Positions 16,431-25,516 are shown, numbered from the stretch's first letter. The stretch: 64,000 nucleotides of DNA from Dyella japonica A8 (GCF_000725385.1 NZ_CP008884.1:744001-808000), one strand, 5' to 3'. Made by a program: numbers and translations. Notes: a model not told the origin generated them from the letters alone.

Positions 16431-17378
16431 ATGACGTCCACCCGCCGCATCCGTTCACTCCTTCCCTTGCTTGCCACGCTGGCGCTCTGCGCGTGCTTCG
16501 GAGGCACCAAGCCCACCCCGCCGCCTGCGCCCATCGCGCCGCCGCCGGTGGTGAAGCTGCGTATCGGCCTGGCGTTGGGTGGCGGTGCGGCGAAGGGTTT
16601 TGCGCATATCGGTGTGATCAAGATGCTGGAGGCCAACGGCATCCATCCAGATGTGGTGTCCGGCACCAGCGCGGGCAGCGTGGTGGGTGCGCTCTACGCC
16701 AGCGGCATGGACGCGTTCCAGCTGCAGGAAACCGCCAGCGCGCTTGACCAGACCAGCATCCGCGACGTGCGGTTGTTCTCCGGGGGCGTGGTGCAGGGAC
16801 AGAAGCTGCAGGACTACGTGAACCAGCAGGTGAAGAACCGGCCGCTGGACAAGCTCAATGTGCCGTTCGCCGCCGTGGCCACGCAGCTGGAAACCGGTCA
16901 GCGCACGGTGTTCGTGCGCGGCAACACGGGCCAGGCGGTGCGTGCATCTAGCAGCGTGCCCGGCGTGTTCGAGCCGGTGGAGATCAACGGCAAGCACTAC
17001 GTCGACGGCGGCGTGGTCAGTCCGGTGCCGGTGGACGCCGCCCGCCAGCTGGGTGCGGACGTGGTGATTGCGGTGGATATCTCCAGCAAGGCCAGCGGTA
17101 CCAACCCGCAGGGCATGCTGGGCATTGTTGGCCAGTCCATCAGCATCATGGGCCAGAAGCTCGGCGAGCAGGAGCTGGCTCGCGCGGACGTGGTGATCCG
17201 CCCGAAGGTGAACCAGATCGGCGCGGCCGACTTCGAGCAACGCGACCAGGCCATCCTGGAAGGTGAGCGCGCCGCCCTGGCGGCCATGCCGGCGATCAAG
17301 GCCAAACTCGCCGCGGTGCAGGTGACCCGCCAGCAGGCGGCGGCGCGTGCACGGGTCGCACCCGCCACCACCCGCTGA
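16431..17378 (+). CDS. Patatin-like phospholipase, predicted lipoprotein (RssA type)
   Basis: 315 residues from ATG 16431. The hydrophobic N-terminus LLPLLATLALCAC fits a lipoprotein signal with Cys22 as anchor, followed by a proline-rich linker. The catalytic core is complete: oxyanion loop GGGAAKG (50-56), nucleophile Ser80 in GTSAGS, and Asp192 in VDGGV, the Ser-Asp dyad of patatins. It probably hydrolyses acyl esters of lipids at the periplasmic face of an envelope membrane. The frame is open upstream to 16203, but that part is low-complexity. Confidence 0.9.
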   Translation: MTSTRRIRSLLPLLATLALCACFGGTKPTPPPAPIAPPPVVKLRIGLALGGGAAKGFAHIGVIKMLEANGIHPDVVSGTSAGSVVGALYASGMDAFQLQETASALDQTSIRDVRLFSGGVVQGQKLQDYVNQQVKNRPLDKLNVPFAAVATQLETGQRTVFVRGNTGQAVRASSSVPGVFEPVEINGKHYVDGGVVSPVPVDAARQLGADVVIAVDISSKASGTNPQGMLGIVGQSISIMGQKLGEQELARADVVIRPKVNQIGAADFEQRDQAILEGERAALAAMPAIKAKLAAVQVTRQQAAARARVAPATTR

Positions 17379-17480
17379 GCCACAGCAGCTTCCCCGGTTT
17401 CTGTCCAGACGGCCGTCCGGACGATGGGAGCACGCACGCGGACCGGTTAGTTTTGCCGCGGGATATCCGGGGGGAACACC

Positions 17481-17996
17481 ATGAGCTCGTGCCAGCAATG
17501 CGGCAAGTCGATCCTGTTCGGCGGCCAGACACTGGAAGGACGTCGTTACTGCAGCGCGGCCTGCGCCCGCTCGCACCCGCTGCACCAGATGGCCGACCGC
17601 GTGCCGGCCGACGTCCTGCAGCGCCACGTCGCGGAGTGGCGCGCGTCGGCCTGTCCCAAGTGCAAGCGCAAGGACGGCACCATCGACGTGCATGAGCACC
17701 ACCGCGTGCATTCACTGGTGTTGATGACGCAGTGGAACACGCGACGCAGCGTGTGCTGCCGCCGCTGCGGGCGGCGCGACCAGCTGTTGAGCACGCTGTA
17801 TTGCGCCACGCTCGGCTGGTGGGGCTTTCCCTGGGGGCTGCTGGTCACGCCCATCCAGATCGGCCGCAACATCGCCGGCCTGTGCAGGCGCGAGTCGGGC
17901 CAGCCCACGGCGCAGTTCGAGCAGATCGTGCGACGCACGATTGCCAAGCACTATCTGGACGCGCAATCGCAGTCGCAGGCGCCGGCCCCGCGCTGA
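17481..17996 (+). CDS. Zinc-ribbon protein of unknown function
   Basis: 171 residues with GGGGGG just before ATG. Cysteine pairs CQQC (4-7), CSAAC (24-28), CPKC (58-61) and CCRRC (91-95) alternate with a His-rich stretch DVHEHHRVH, forming two or three zinc-binding ribbons. A hydrophobic segment (STLYCATLGWWGFPWGLLVTP, about 103-123) may be a membrane anchor or re-entrant loop. No family with known function is recognised. It precedes the S9 peptidase gene by 66 bp in the same direction. Confidence 0.8.
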   Translation: MSSCQQCGKSILFGGQTLEGRRYCSAACARSHPLHQMADRVPADVLQRHVAEWRASACPKCKRKDGTIDVHEHHRVHSLVLMTQWNTRRSVCCRRCGRRDQLLSTLYCATLGWWGFPWGLLVTPIQIGRNIAGLCRRESGQPTAQFEQIVRRTIAKHYLDAQSQSQAPAPR

Positions 17997-18062
17997 GGCG
18001 TCTTGGCGGGCGGATGCGCTGCCTGCTAGCGTGGGGTTTCATCTTCCACGACAGGTTTCGCC

Positions 18063-20093
18063 ATGCAACACCCTGCCCGTCTGCTGCTGCCACTGCTCGT
18101 GGCCGCAGGTGCCCCGGCGCTTCACGCCGCCCCCAGCGTCGATCCACGTATCGAGAACCTGCTGACCGATCTGGGCAAGGTGCACGCAATCAGCGCGGTG
18201 CAGCTGTCGCCCGATGGCAGCCAGCTCGCCTGGGTGGTGCGTATCGATGGCAAGGACGTCATTGAAGTAGCCAAGGCGGACGGCAGCGAGGCACGCCGCA
18301 TCGAGATGCCGAAGGCCGGCGACTGCAACGAAACCGATCCGGCCTGGTCGCCGGATTCCCGCCACCTCGCCTTTCTTTCCAGCTGCGCCAGCGGCAACCT
18401 GCGGCAGAAGGATCTGCTGATCGCCGATACGCAGGTCAGGGAATCGGTGAAGCACATGGCATCGCTGCCCGGCGTGGCACAGGATCTGAACTGGTCACCG
18501 GACGGCAAATCGCTGGGTTTCCTCTACGTGCCCAACGGCACCCGCCGCGCCAGCGCCGTGTATGCCGCCAAGCCGGCCTCGGGCGAGATCGGCGTCGACG
18601 GACTGGAAGTGCAGCGCGTGGCCACCGTCGATGCCACGGGCGGCGCCGTGCACCTGCTCACGCCTGAAAGCATCTACGCCTACGAGTTCGCCTGGTCGCC
18701 GGACAGCCGGCGCATCACCTACACCGCGGCCCGTCCGCCAGGGGACAACAACTGGTGGCTGGCCCGGCTCTACGTGCAGAACGCCACAGCCGACGCCAAA
18801 GCCACCGAGATCCTCGATCCATCGACGGTGAAGGGTTCGCTGCATGGCCTGCAGATGGCCCTGCCGCGCTGGTCGCCCGATGGCCAGCGCATTGCCTTCA
18901 TCGGCGGCCTGATGAGCGACCAGGGCGCCACCGGCGGCGATCTCTACGCGGTGTCGGTCAACGGCGGCGAGCCGGTGAACCTCACGCCCGGCACGCGCGT
19001 GACACCTGCCTGGTTCGCATGGGCGAACGCACAGCAGATGGTGGTGGCGCAGATCACCAACGGCCAGAGCCAGGTCGTGCGCTACGACGTCGATGCGGGC
19101 AAGGCCACGCAAGCGGGCACGCTGTTCACCCTGCCCGCCAGCATGGGCGATGGCAGCGCGGAAATGGCGCTGTCGCTGTCGGCGGATCAGGCCAAGGTCG
19201 CGTTCGTGCAGAGCAGCTACGCCCAGGCGCCCGAAGTGCACGCCGGCGCACTGGCCGATACGCCGCCGCCGGCTGTCACCCACATCAACACGGCGCTCAA
19301 GCCCGGCTGGGGCAAGGCGGAATCGGTGGAGTGGGATAGCGAAGGCCGCCATGTGCAGGGCTGGCTGCTGTATCCCGCCAACTACGATCCGGCCAAGTCG
19401 TACCCGATGATCGTCACCGTGCACGGCGGCCCGTCGAGCGCGGTGATGCCGCGCTGGCCCGGCGTGGGCTTTGGCGGCGTGCCGTTCTCCGCGCTGGGCT
19501 ATTTCGTGTTCATGCCCAACCCGCGCGGCAGCTTCGGCCAGGGCGAGGCCTATGTACAGGCCAACCGCAAGGACTTCGGCCACGGCGACCTGCGCGACAT
19601 CCTGGCCGGCATCGACACCATCGAGAAGAAACTGCCGGTGGACGACAAGCGGCTCGGCCTGACCGGCTGGAGCTACGGCGGCTTCATGAGCATGTTCATC
19701 CCCACCCAGACGCAGCGCTTCCGCGCCGTGGTCGCGGGCGCCGGCATCGCCAACTGGCAGAGCTATTACGGCCAGAACCTGATCGACCAGTGGATGATCC
19801 CGTTCTTCGGCGCGTCGGTATACGACGACCCGCAGGTGTACGCGAAGAGCTCGGCGATCAACTTCATCAAGCAGACCAAGTCGCCGACGCTGGTGGTGGT
19901 GGGCGACCGCGACGCCGAATGCCCGGCACCGCAATCGTTCGAGTACTGGCACGCATTGCGCGCTCAGGGCGTGCCGACCTCGCTGGTGGTGTATCCGAAC
20001 GAAGGCCATCACTTCGTCGACCCCGACCACCAGCGCGACGTGCTGCAGCGCGCGTTGACGTGGTTCGAGAAGTACCTGCCGCCGTCGAAGTAA
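18063..20093 (+). CDS. Exported S9 family (prolyl oligopeptidase-like) peptidase
   Basis: 676 residues with a signal peptide (about 1-21). Residues 30-400 form a beta-propeller with repeated SPDG(S/K) and SPDSR blade motifs; the remainder is the alpha/beta-hydrolase domain. The triad is visible: Ser537 in GWSYGG, Asp617 in VGDRDAECP and His649 in NEGHHF. The family cleaves peptides, often after proline or alanine, in the periplasm or at the surface. It is followed by a strong terminator. Confidence 0.94.
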   Translation: MQHPARLLLPLLVAAGAPALHAAPSVDPRIENLLTDLGKVHAISAVQLSPDGSQLAWVVRIDGKDVIEVAKADGSEARRIEMPKAGDCNETDPAWSPDSRHLAFLSSCASGNLRQKDLLIADTQVRESVKHMASLPGVAQDLNWSPDGKSLGFLYVPNGTRRASAVYAAKPASGEIGVDGLEVQRVATVDATGGAVHLLTPESIYAYEFAWSPDSRRITYTAARPPGDNNWWLARLYVQNATADAKATEILDPSTVKGSLHGLQMALPRWSPDGQRIAFIGGLMSDQGATGGDLYAVSVNGGEPVNLTPGTRVTPAWFAWANAQQMVVAQITNGQSQVVRYDVDAGKATQAGTLFTLPASMGDGSAEMALSLSADQAKVAFVQSSYAQAPEVHAGALADTPPPAVTHINTALKPGWGKAESVEWDSEGRHVQGWLLYPANYDPAKSYPMIVTVHGGPSSAVMPRWPGVGFGGVPFSALGYFVFMPNPRGSFGQGEAYVQANRKDFGHGDLRDILAGIDTIEKKLPVDDKRLGLTGWSYGGFMSMFIPTQTQRFRAVVAGAGIANWQSYYGQNLIDQWMIPFFGASVYDDPQVYAKSSAINFIKQTKSPTLVVVGDRDAECPAPQSFEYWHALRAQGVPTSLVVYPNEGHHFVDPDHQRDVLQRALTWFEKYLPPSK

Positions 20094-20113
20094 TCCGCAG
20101 GGGCTCCCCACCA

Positions 20114-20145
20114 AGCCGCCGGTGTCCGCACCGGCGGCTTTTTTT
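20114..20145 (+). terminator. Rho-independent terminator after the S9 peptidase gene
   Basis: AGCCGCCGGTG-TCCG-CACCGGCGGCT is a perfect 11-bp stem followed by seven T. Confidence 0.95.
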
Positions 20146-20180
20146 GTCCCCTGCCGTCCGGCCTATTGCATGTGACCCAC

Positions 20181-20202
20181 GTGTATTGTTGTATTAATAC
20201 AC
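20181..20202. promoter_or_regulatory. YtrA-type operator abutting the regulator's start codon
   Basis: The inverted repeat GTGTATT...AATACAC, containing the perfect palindrome TGTATTAATACA (20190-20201), ends on the base before the ATG. A GTGTA-N12-TACAC arrangement resembles operators recalled for YtrA-subfamily GntR repressors. Confidence 0.65.
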
Positions 20203-20586
20203 ATGGATGCCTCGATGTTTGCCATTCAGCCCATCTCTGCCGAACCGATCTATCGGCAGATCGTGGAACAACTGCGTCGCTTGATTGCCAGTGGACAACT
20301 GGTGGCCGGCGAGCTGCTGCCTTCCGTGCGTGACGTGGCGGGCTTTCACGCCATCAACCCGATGACGGTGTCGCGCGCCTACGGCATGGCCGAGGCCGAC
20401 GGCCTGCTGGAACGGCTGCGCGGCAAGGGCATGGCCGTGGCCGCGACCACGCGCAGCAGCGCCACGCCGACGCAGCGCATGGCGCTGCTGGAGCCGCAGC
20501 TGCAGGAACTGGCGCGCCAGGCGCGCGAGCTTGAACTGCCTGCCGACACGGTGCTGCGGCGGCTGGGCAAGTTGCTGGACGAATGA
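20203..20586 (+). CDS. GntR-family transcriptional regulator, YtrA subfamily
   Basis: 127 residues, the short YtrA architecture. PIYRQIVEQLRRLIASGQLVAGELLPSVRDVAGFHAINPMTVSRAYGMAEADGLLERLRGKGM is a GntR winged helix (about 14-75), with only a short helical tail instead of a large effector domain. YtrA repressors control adjacent ABC exporters, and here an ATPase and a permease gene follow. The operator reaches the ATG at 20203, so the mRNA may be leaderless; a second ATG at 20215 is possible but has no clear ribosome-binding site. Confidence 0.92.
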   Translation: MDASMFAIQPISAEPIYRQIVEQLRRLIASGQLVAGELLPSVRDVAGFHAINPMTVSRAYGMAEADGLLERLRGKGMAVAATTRSSATPTQRMALLEPQLQELARQARELELPADTVLRRLGKLLDE

Positions 20587-20673
20587 GCTTACGCGAAGGG
20601 CTTTGGCCTTTCGCATGACCGGCGGCGGGGACCGCCCGGATCCGACAAGCGTCTGACGCGAGGGAATGTTTCG

Positions 20674-21570
20674 ATGAATGCCGTACTGCGATCCATCCAC
20701 GACAACGATACCGCCCCCCTGGCCGTTCGCGGCCTGTCGCATGGTTACGAGGACAGCGCGGTGCTGTCCGGCGTCGACCTCGCGCTGGAACCGGGCAACG
20801 TGTTGGGCCTGATCGGCCGCAACGGCGCCGGCAAGTCCACGCTGATCCGCGCCATGCTGGGCCTGCTGCCACCGCGTACGGGCGAGTGCACGGTGTTCGG
20901 CGAGCCGGCCCTGAAGCTCTCCGACCGCACCAAGGCGCGCATGGCGTATGTGCCGCAACAGCCCGAAGCACTCGCATGGCTCACCGCGCGGCAGATGTTC
21001 GATTACGTGGGGCGCTTCTATCCCACCTGGGATGCTGCATTCGCGAAAACCACGCTCGAACGCTGGCAGATTGCACCGGACAAGTTGCTCGGCAAGCTCT
21101 CACCGGGCGAACGCCAACGCGTGGACCTGATCCGCGCGCTGGCTTCGCGTCCCGAGCTGCTGGTACTCGACGAACCCGCGGCGGCGCTTGATCCGGTCGC
21201 GCGCCGCGAACTGCTGCGCGAGATCGCGCTGCGCGCCGGCGAGGCGGGCACCAGCGTGCTGTTCTCCACGCATATCGTCTCGGACCTGGAACGCGTCGCC
21301 TCGGACATCGCCTTCCTGCACGACGGCAAGCTGCTCTTGCACTGTGCCGTGGACGAGACCAAGGAACGCTTCGCACGCCTGTGGATGCCCGCCGCCATGT
21401 CGGCTGCCGCGCCGTCGGCCGTGCTGGGCCGCCACCGCCATGACGACGGCAGCCTGAGCCTGGTGGTGGAGCGCGATGCGAACGGGCGGTGGCCCGAGGC
21501 GTCCCGCCTGCCGGGCGTGCGGTTGGATGCACTGGGGCTGGAAGATCTTTTCGTGGAGATCGCCGGATGA
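20674..21570 (+). CDS. ABC transporter ATP-binding protein
   Basis: 298 residues. Walker A GRNGAGKST (48-56), a Q-loop in YVPQQPEA, the signature LSPGERQR and Walker B LLVLDEPAAALD are all intact, and a C-terminal extension of about 80 residues follows. GAGGGA lies eight bases before the ATG. It pairs with the permease gene, whose start overlaps its stop by four bases. In YtrA-controlled systems such pairs respond to cell-envelope stress or antimicrobial peptides; substrate not determined. Confidence 0.94.
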   Translation: MNAVLRSIHDNDTAPLAVRGLSHGYEDSAVLSGVDLALEPGNVLGLIGRNGAGKSTLIRAMLGLLPPRTGECTVFGEPALKLSDRTKARMAYVPQQPEALAWLTARQMFDYVGRFYPTWDAAFAKTTLERWQIAPDKLLGKLSPGERQRVDLIRALASRPELLVLDEPAAALDPVARRELLREIALRAGEAGTSVLFSTHIVSDLERVASDIAFLHDGKLLLHCAVDETKERFARLWMPAAMSAAAPSAVLGRHRHDDGSLSLVVERDANGRWPEASRLPGVRLDALGLEDLFVEIAG

Positions 21571-23054
21571 ACCTGCACGGGATATGGATCGCGCCCTGGC
21601 ACGCCATGCGCAGGCCAACGCGCTGGATGATCCTGGTATTCAGTGCACTGCTGGCGGCGGGTACCGTGGCCGTGGCCACCCTGACTATGCGCGGCCCAGG
21701 CCATGCCTATTGGGCGCCGGTCACCGCCATGCTGCTGTCGTTTGGCGTGTTCATGCTGGTTGCCTTCGGCCTTTCGCCTTGCCTGTTGCTCGCCATAGAT
21801 GGCAGGCAGATGCGCTTGCCCCGGCTCGAACGCGAGGCATCCGCCGCGGTGCTGCTGTACGGCACATTGCTGGTGCTCGTGCCAGGGCTGCTGATCGGCG
21901 GCACGGGCGGCTACATGCTCAACGTGATGGCCGCGCTGGCCGCGGCGGTTGCCTCGGGGCTGGCCATGGCCTTGCTGCCGCGCACCGTGAGCTTCTTCGT
22001 CTGGATGCTCCCCGCCGCGTTCAACATCCTGCAGCCGGTGCTCCACCTGCCCCGGCCAGTCGACTCGGCGTTTGCGCCGTTTTGCGGCGTGCTGACGCTG
22101 GTCTTCGGCGTCACGTCGCTGGTGTGCTGGCGCCGCATCATGCGCTCCGCTCAACCCTACGACTGCACGCCCGTGCTGATGCAGCTCCGCACGGGATGGC
22201 GTGGCGGCTGGGGCAGTTGGGGCGGTGCGGGCCTGGACCCCAGCACCCAGGTCCGTCGCAACCCGGCCTGGCTACGGCCCCGACTGGCCTTGCGCCAGAG
22301 CGGCCCCGCCTACCCGGTGCTCAGCCTGCGCATTGGCCTTGGCGGCCTGTTCGCACCACTCACCGTGGCCGGCCGCCTGCTTCAACTAAGCGTTGTCTTG
22401 GGATCGGCGCTGATCGTCGTGCTGCAGCTTGGCAGCCAGGCGGCGCAGCGTAACCCCGGGCATTTCAGCGAGAACTTCGTCCACAGCAGCCTGACCGGCT
22501 TGCTGATGTGGGGCGCGGGTTTCGGCGGGAGCATGATGGCCATCATGCCCATCGCCCAGCTCATGCAACGCTGGGCAAAGCAAAACGCGGAACTGCCGTT
22601 GCTCGCACTGCTGCCGGGCCTGGGCGACGCAACGCGGGTGAAGCGCCGGTTGCTGTGCGCCTCCCTGCTGCCCCCGATCGCGGCGATGACCGGCTTCCTG
22701 ATCCTGGGGCTGATGGCGGCGGTGTTGCTGCATGCGGGCGCGCTCAGTGTGTGCGCCATGCTGCTGACCCTGGGCGGCGGTGCCGCCTTCCTCTCCGCCT
22801 TCATCGTATCGGTCATCGGCGGCCGGCCGTTGGGCCGCTGGCCCAGCGCGGGGCTTTGCGTGTTCGGCTATGTCCTGTTCTCCACCAGCATCTTCATCCC
22901 CATGCTCGATACCGAAGGGATGGTGACGCACCAATACCTCGTCTGGTTCGCCGGAGCGTGGGCCGTGTTGTTCGCGGTGCTCGGCTGGCTGGCATGGCGC
23001 GGCTGGCGTGGCCTCGCGCATCGTCCACACCCCTTCATCGCCAACCCGGCCTGA
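21567..23054 (+). CDS. ABC transporter permease (large multi-pass membrane protein)
   Basis: 495 residues from the ATG overlapping the ATPase stop (ATGA). The frame extends back to 21489 inside the ATPase gene but those residues are a shadow. At least ten hydrophobic segments are spread through the protein, with a soluble section around residues 190-230. It is not close to a permease family I can name; position makes it the membrane partner of the ATPase, and the size suggests both halves of the channel may be in one chain. Confidence 0.85.
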   Translation: MNLHGIWIAPWHAMRRPTRWMILVFSALLAAGTVAVATLTMRGPGHAYWAPVTAMLLSFGVFMLVAFGLSPCLLLAIDGRQMRLPRLEREASAAVLLYGTLLVLVPGLLIGGTGGYMLNVMAALAAAVASGLAMALLPRTVSFFVWMLPAAFNILQPVLHLPRPVDSAFAPFCGVLTLVFGVTSLVCWRRIMRSAQPYDCTPVLMQLRTGWRGGWGSWGGAGLDPSTQVRRNPAWLRPRLALRQSGPAYPVLSLRIGLGGLFAPLTVAGRLLQLSVVLGSALIVVLQLGSQAAQRNPGHFSENFVHSSLTGLLMWGAGFGGSMMAIMPIAQLMQRWAKQNAELPLLALLPGLGDATRVKRRLLCASLLPPIAAMTGFLILGLMAAVLLHAGALSVCAMLLTLGGGAAFLSAFIVSVIGGRPLGRWPSAGLCVFGYVLFSTSIFIPMLDTEGMVTHQYLVWFAGAWAVLFAVLGWLAWRGWRGLAHRPHPFIANPA

Positions 23055-23071
23055 GCGGGAGCGGGGCACGG

Positions 23072-23734
23072 TCAATGCGTGTCGCGATCGTCCTCTGCCG
23101 ATACCGGCGTGCCCACGCGAAACCGGCAGCACTTGCCGCCGCGCACGATACATTCCATGTGATGGATGCGGCGGCCACTCGCTGCCTCCATGAAGGCCAG
23201 GTCGAACTTGCACACCTGGGGATGCGCTTTCGCGAGCGCGTGGAAGACGCAGTTGAACGCCTCCACCTGCCATTCCTCACCGTGCTTGACCGGCAACGCT
23301 TCGTAGCCCAGCGCATCGAGTTGCTGCGCAAGCTGCCTGACCACGTCCGCCGGTGGCGCCGATGCCGGCGGCGCGACCTCGTTCGAACCGAGTTGTTCGC
23401 CGAGGTCGCGCAATAGTTTTTCCACGTCGGCCGTTCCCAGCCGCACCTGCAACTGCGCCAGCAGCGCCGTGGCGATGGTGCCGTAGTTGCGCGGAAACAA
23501 AGCGTGCCCCGCTTCGGTAAGCCGATAGCACGCCAGGGGCCGCCCACCGCTGGGACGCGACTGCGCGCGCTCCACGTAGCCGCGCGCCAGCAGCGCGCTC
23601 AGGTGCTGGCGCACGGCGTTGTGCGTGATGCGCAAGGCATCGCACAGCGCTTCCACCGTGCCACCCTCGCCGCCCTTCAACAGCTGTCGCAATAGACGCT
23701 GCTGCGTGGCGCCGAGTTGCCCGAGCGCGCCCAT
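23072..23734 (-). CDS. ArsR/SufR-like transcriptional regulator with cysteine cluster
   Basis: 220 residues. The N-terminal winged helix (about 8-80: LRQLLKGGEGGTVEALCDALRITHNAVRQHLSALLARGYVER) is followed by a linker and a C-terminal domain with Cys162, Cys175, Cys195 and Cys202/203 in the order NC...VC...EC...KCC. This arrangement resembles SufR-type regulators that sense iron-sulfur clusters, though the spacing is not identical. It lies 3 nt after the periplasmic-protein gene on the same transcript. Target genes are unknown. Confidence 0.85.
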   Translation of the reverse strand: MGALGQLGATQQRLLRQLLKGGEGGTVEALCDALRITHNAVRQHLSALLARGYVERAQSRPSGGRPLACYRLTEAGHALFPRNYGTIATALLAQLQVRLGTADVEKLLRDLGEQLGSNEVAPPASAPPADVVRQLAQQLDALGYEALPVKHGEEWQVEAFNCVFHALAKAHPQVCKFDLAFMEAASGRRIHHMECIVRGGKCCRFRVGTPVSAEDDRDTH

Positions 23735-23737
23735 GGC

Positions 23738-24400
23738 TCAGCTCGCCTTGTCCGGGAATTGCTTGGCGATACCGGCCGCCAGCGCGTCGGCAATGGTGTT
23801 CATATGCGCCTGCATGGCCGTCCAGGTCGCCTGCTCGCCCTTGCTGTCACCCGTCATGATCTGCTGGATCTGCGTGGCGTGATGCGCCACGTGCGCGGCG
23901 AACAGCCCCTGCACCGCGTTTTCGGGCAAGTTGGGGTTCGCACCCGAGAAGAACTTGGCAATCGCCGTGACGTTGGTATTGAGGTCGTTCATCGCCTTCT
24001 GCTCGGCAGCCTTGTCGTTCGCGGCAGTGGCTTCGGTCAGCGCTTTCACGCCGCCCCAGTGGCCCGCCAGCAACTGCAAGGTCTGTTCGCCCGCGGGCTT
24101 GCCATAGAAACCGCCGACGGCATCGGCAATCTGCTTCGCATTCGCCACCACCGCCTCTTCAGCGGCCTTGGCCTTTGCCGCGTCATGCGCATGCACGGCC
24201 ATCGCGTATTCGCGGGTATGCACCACATGGCCATGCCACAGCTGGCGCATCGCGGCCTGCAGCTTGGGCGCCGCCACCGTGGCGGCAGGCGCCGTCTGCG
24301 CCATGCCATTCATGTCATGCGGCGCGGGTGCCGCCGTCGCCAGCCCCGTGGTGGCGAAGCACGCCACCGTCATCGTCAACAACCACGTCTTGGTCTTCAT
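23738..24400 (-). CDS. Exported helical protein of unknown function
   Basis: 220 residues from ATG 24400, chosen because GGAGGA precedes it and a signal peptide follows (MKTKTWLLTMTVACFATTGLATAAPA); the frame is open back to 24463. The mature part is Ala-rich and helical, with His-containing clusters (LWHGHVVHTREYAMAVHAHD, LLAGHWGGVK, LFAAHVAHHATQIQQIM) and AEEAVVANAKQIADAVGGFY. The spaced histidines could bind metal or haem, which is speculation. It forms a two-gene operon with the SufR-like regulator. Confidence 0.85.
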   Translation of the reverse strand: MKTKTWLLTMTVACFATTGLATAAPAPHDMNGMAQTAPAATVAAPKLQAAMRQLWHGHVVHTREYAMAVHAHDAAKAKAAEEAVVANAKQIADAVGGFYGKPAGEQTLQLLAGHWGGVKALTEATAANDKAAEQKAMNDLNTNVTAIAKFFSGANPNLPENAVQGLFAAHVAHHATQIQQIMTGDSKGEQATWTAMQAHMNTIADALAAGIAKQFPDKAS

Positions 24401-24520
24401 GGGGAATCCTCCGGTAAGTCGCGAAAGGCGACAACCGACAGTCTGGACCGCCCCCATTTTCACGCAATCGATCTATGTGTAAAGCCTGTGGATAGCCGAT
24501 GGACAGTTTGTGGATCGGCT

Positions 24521-24634
24521 CATCCGGGGAAGCGACACCCCGCTCCGCCCTACAACACCCCGGTCGCACGGGTGATGCGCCGCGCTACCCCGGATGCCGC
24601 CGTTGGCTCCATCCGGGCTACGTGCTGCAACCCC
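24521..24634. repeat. Family B repeat doublet (CCGGATG type)
   Basis: The right arm (24582-24632) carries CCGGATGCCGCCGTTGGC and ATCCGGGCTACGTG. The left arm is a shorter, degraded inverted copy (CATCCGGGGAAGC). Confidence 0.75.
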
Positions 24635-24686
24635 ATGGCATTGAGATAGCCGCTCTAAGCCAGACTCCTCAGATTCGCGCCCGTTT

Positions 24687-24716
24687 AGGTCCGCTTTGGG
24701 TCGAAAGCGGACCTTA
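24687..24716. repeat. Hairpin repeat C, left copy
   Basis: AGGTCCGCTTT-GGGTCG-AAAGCGGACCT is a perfect 11-bp inverted repeat around six bases. A direct copy lies at 25851-25880, on the other side of a small gene island. Confidence 0.9.
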
Positions 24717-24812
24717 GGGAATAAGCGACTCAGACCGATATCGGCCTGATCGCAGGTCAACTAGGCGACCTGGCAGCACCGGGCATGCAAGATCTTCGTC
24801 GTGGGCAGGGCG

Positions 24813-25058
24813 TCACTGGGCCCCTCCCTCGGTGCGGACATGAGCATCGAGTCCGGCTTTCGCCTGCTCCCACAGCCTACTGGCCTCGGCAAATCTGATT
24901 CTGGCCGCCTCAAATTCCCGACGCTTCTGGTCATGGTCCGATGTGCCAGGCAAGCTCATATCGAGCTCGTGCAGGGCAATGTTGGCGGCGCGGGCAGCAG
25001 CATCCGAGGTGGTCGCCAGCCGCTGCTCCTCACGGGCCAGCTCTTCATATCTACTCAT
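24813..25058 (-). CDS. Small coiled-coil protein, unknown function (81 aa)
   Basis: Almost entirely charged and helical (MSRYEELAREEQRL..., then KRREFEAARIRFAEASRLWEQAKAGLDAH), consistent with a coiled coil and without signal peptide or Cys. A weak AGGA precedes the ATG. It is one of three minus-strand genes between the two hairpin repeats, and comes after the 127-aa gene by 43 nt, probably on the same transcript. No homologue recognised. Confidence 0.65.
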   Translation of the reverse strand: MSRYEELAREEQRLATTSDAAARAANIALHELDMSLPGTSDHDQKRREFEAARIRFAEASRLWEQAKAGLDAHVRTEGGAQ

Positions 25059-25101
25059 TCACCGAATCCTAATTTCGACCTGGGACGGCAGCTTGCCATC
25101 A

Positions 25102-25485
25102 TCACTTCTTGGCCGCCTCTTTGGCCACTTCTGCGGCCATTTTGGCAGTGATCACGGGGAGCTCCTTCGCGAATTTCCAGCCCAACTTGGCCGCTATGAC
25201 CGTCGTGTTCGCCAACAGTTTGCCAGCAAATTTTGCGCTGGCTGCCGTGGTGGGCCCGGCCCCCTTGGCCTGGCTAATTTCCTGAGCCGCTTCCGTCAAA
25301 CTAAAGAGGTGAGGGCTGTACAGAGCGTCGCCCGGTCGCGCGTCTTGGAAGGCGTTGCAAAGCGCGCACGTCTCGCCGATCCCGGGATTGAACGTGTGCT
25401 CGAACATCTGGTCGCGTCGCTCGTGAAAACATTCATCGCAGACCTGGAATTCGCCGATTTGTGGCGGCGTCGAGACAGTGCGCAT
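25102..25485 (-). CDS. Small protein with CxxC zinc site and Ala/Lys-rich tail (127 aa)
   Basis: The N-terminal third carries CDEC (16-19) and, 24 residues later, CALC, with His and Glu between them (HERRDQMFEHTF), a likely zinc ribbon. The C-terminal half is Ala/Lys-rich and helical (LANTTVIAAKLGWKFAKELPVITAKMAAEVAKEAAKK) and amphipathic, so it could bind membrane or nucleic acid. AGAGGAAG precedes the start. Base composition is less GC-rich than the surroundings. No family recognised. Confidence 0.7.
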   Translation of the reverse strand: MRTVSTPPQIGEFQVCDECFHERRDQMFEHTFNPGIGETCALCNAFQDARPGDALYSPHLFSLTEAAQEISQAKGAGPTTAASAKFAGKLLANTTVIAAKLGWKFAKELPVITAKMAAEVAKEAAKK

Positions 25486-25516
25486 TTAGCATCTTCCTCT
25501 GTGTATCGGTGGCTGG

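Larger units (their letters stand above)
24401..24812. other. Intergenic region with promoter and two repeat types
   Basis: Begins with the promoter of the preceding minus-strand operon. From about 24521 it contains a family B repeat doublet, then a hairpin repeat at 24687-24716. I see no gene. Confidence 0.6.
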
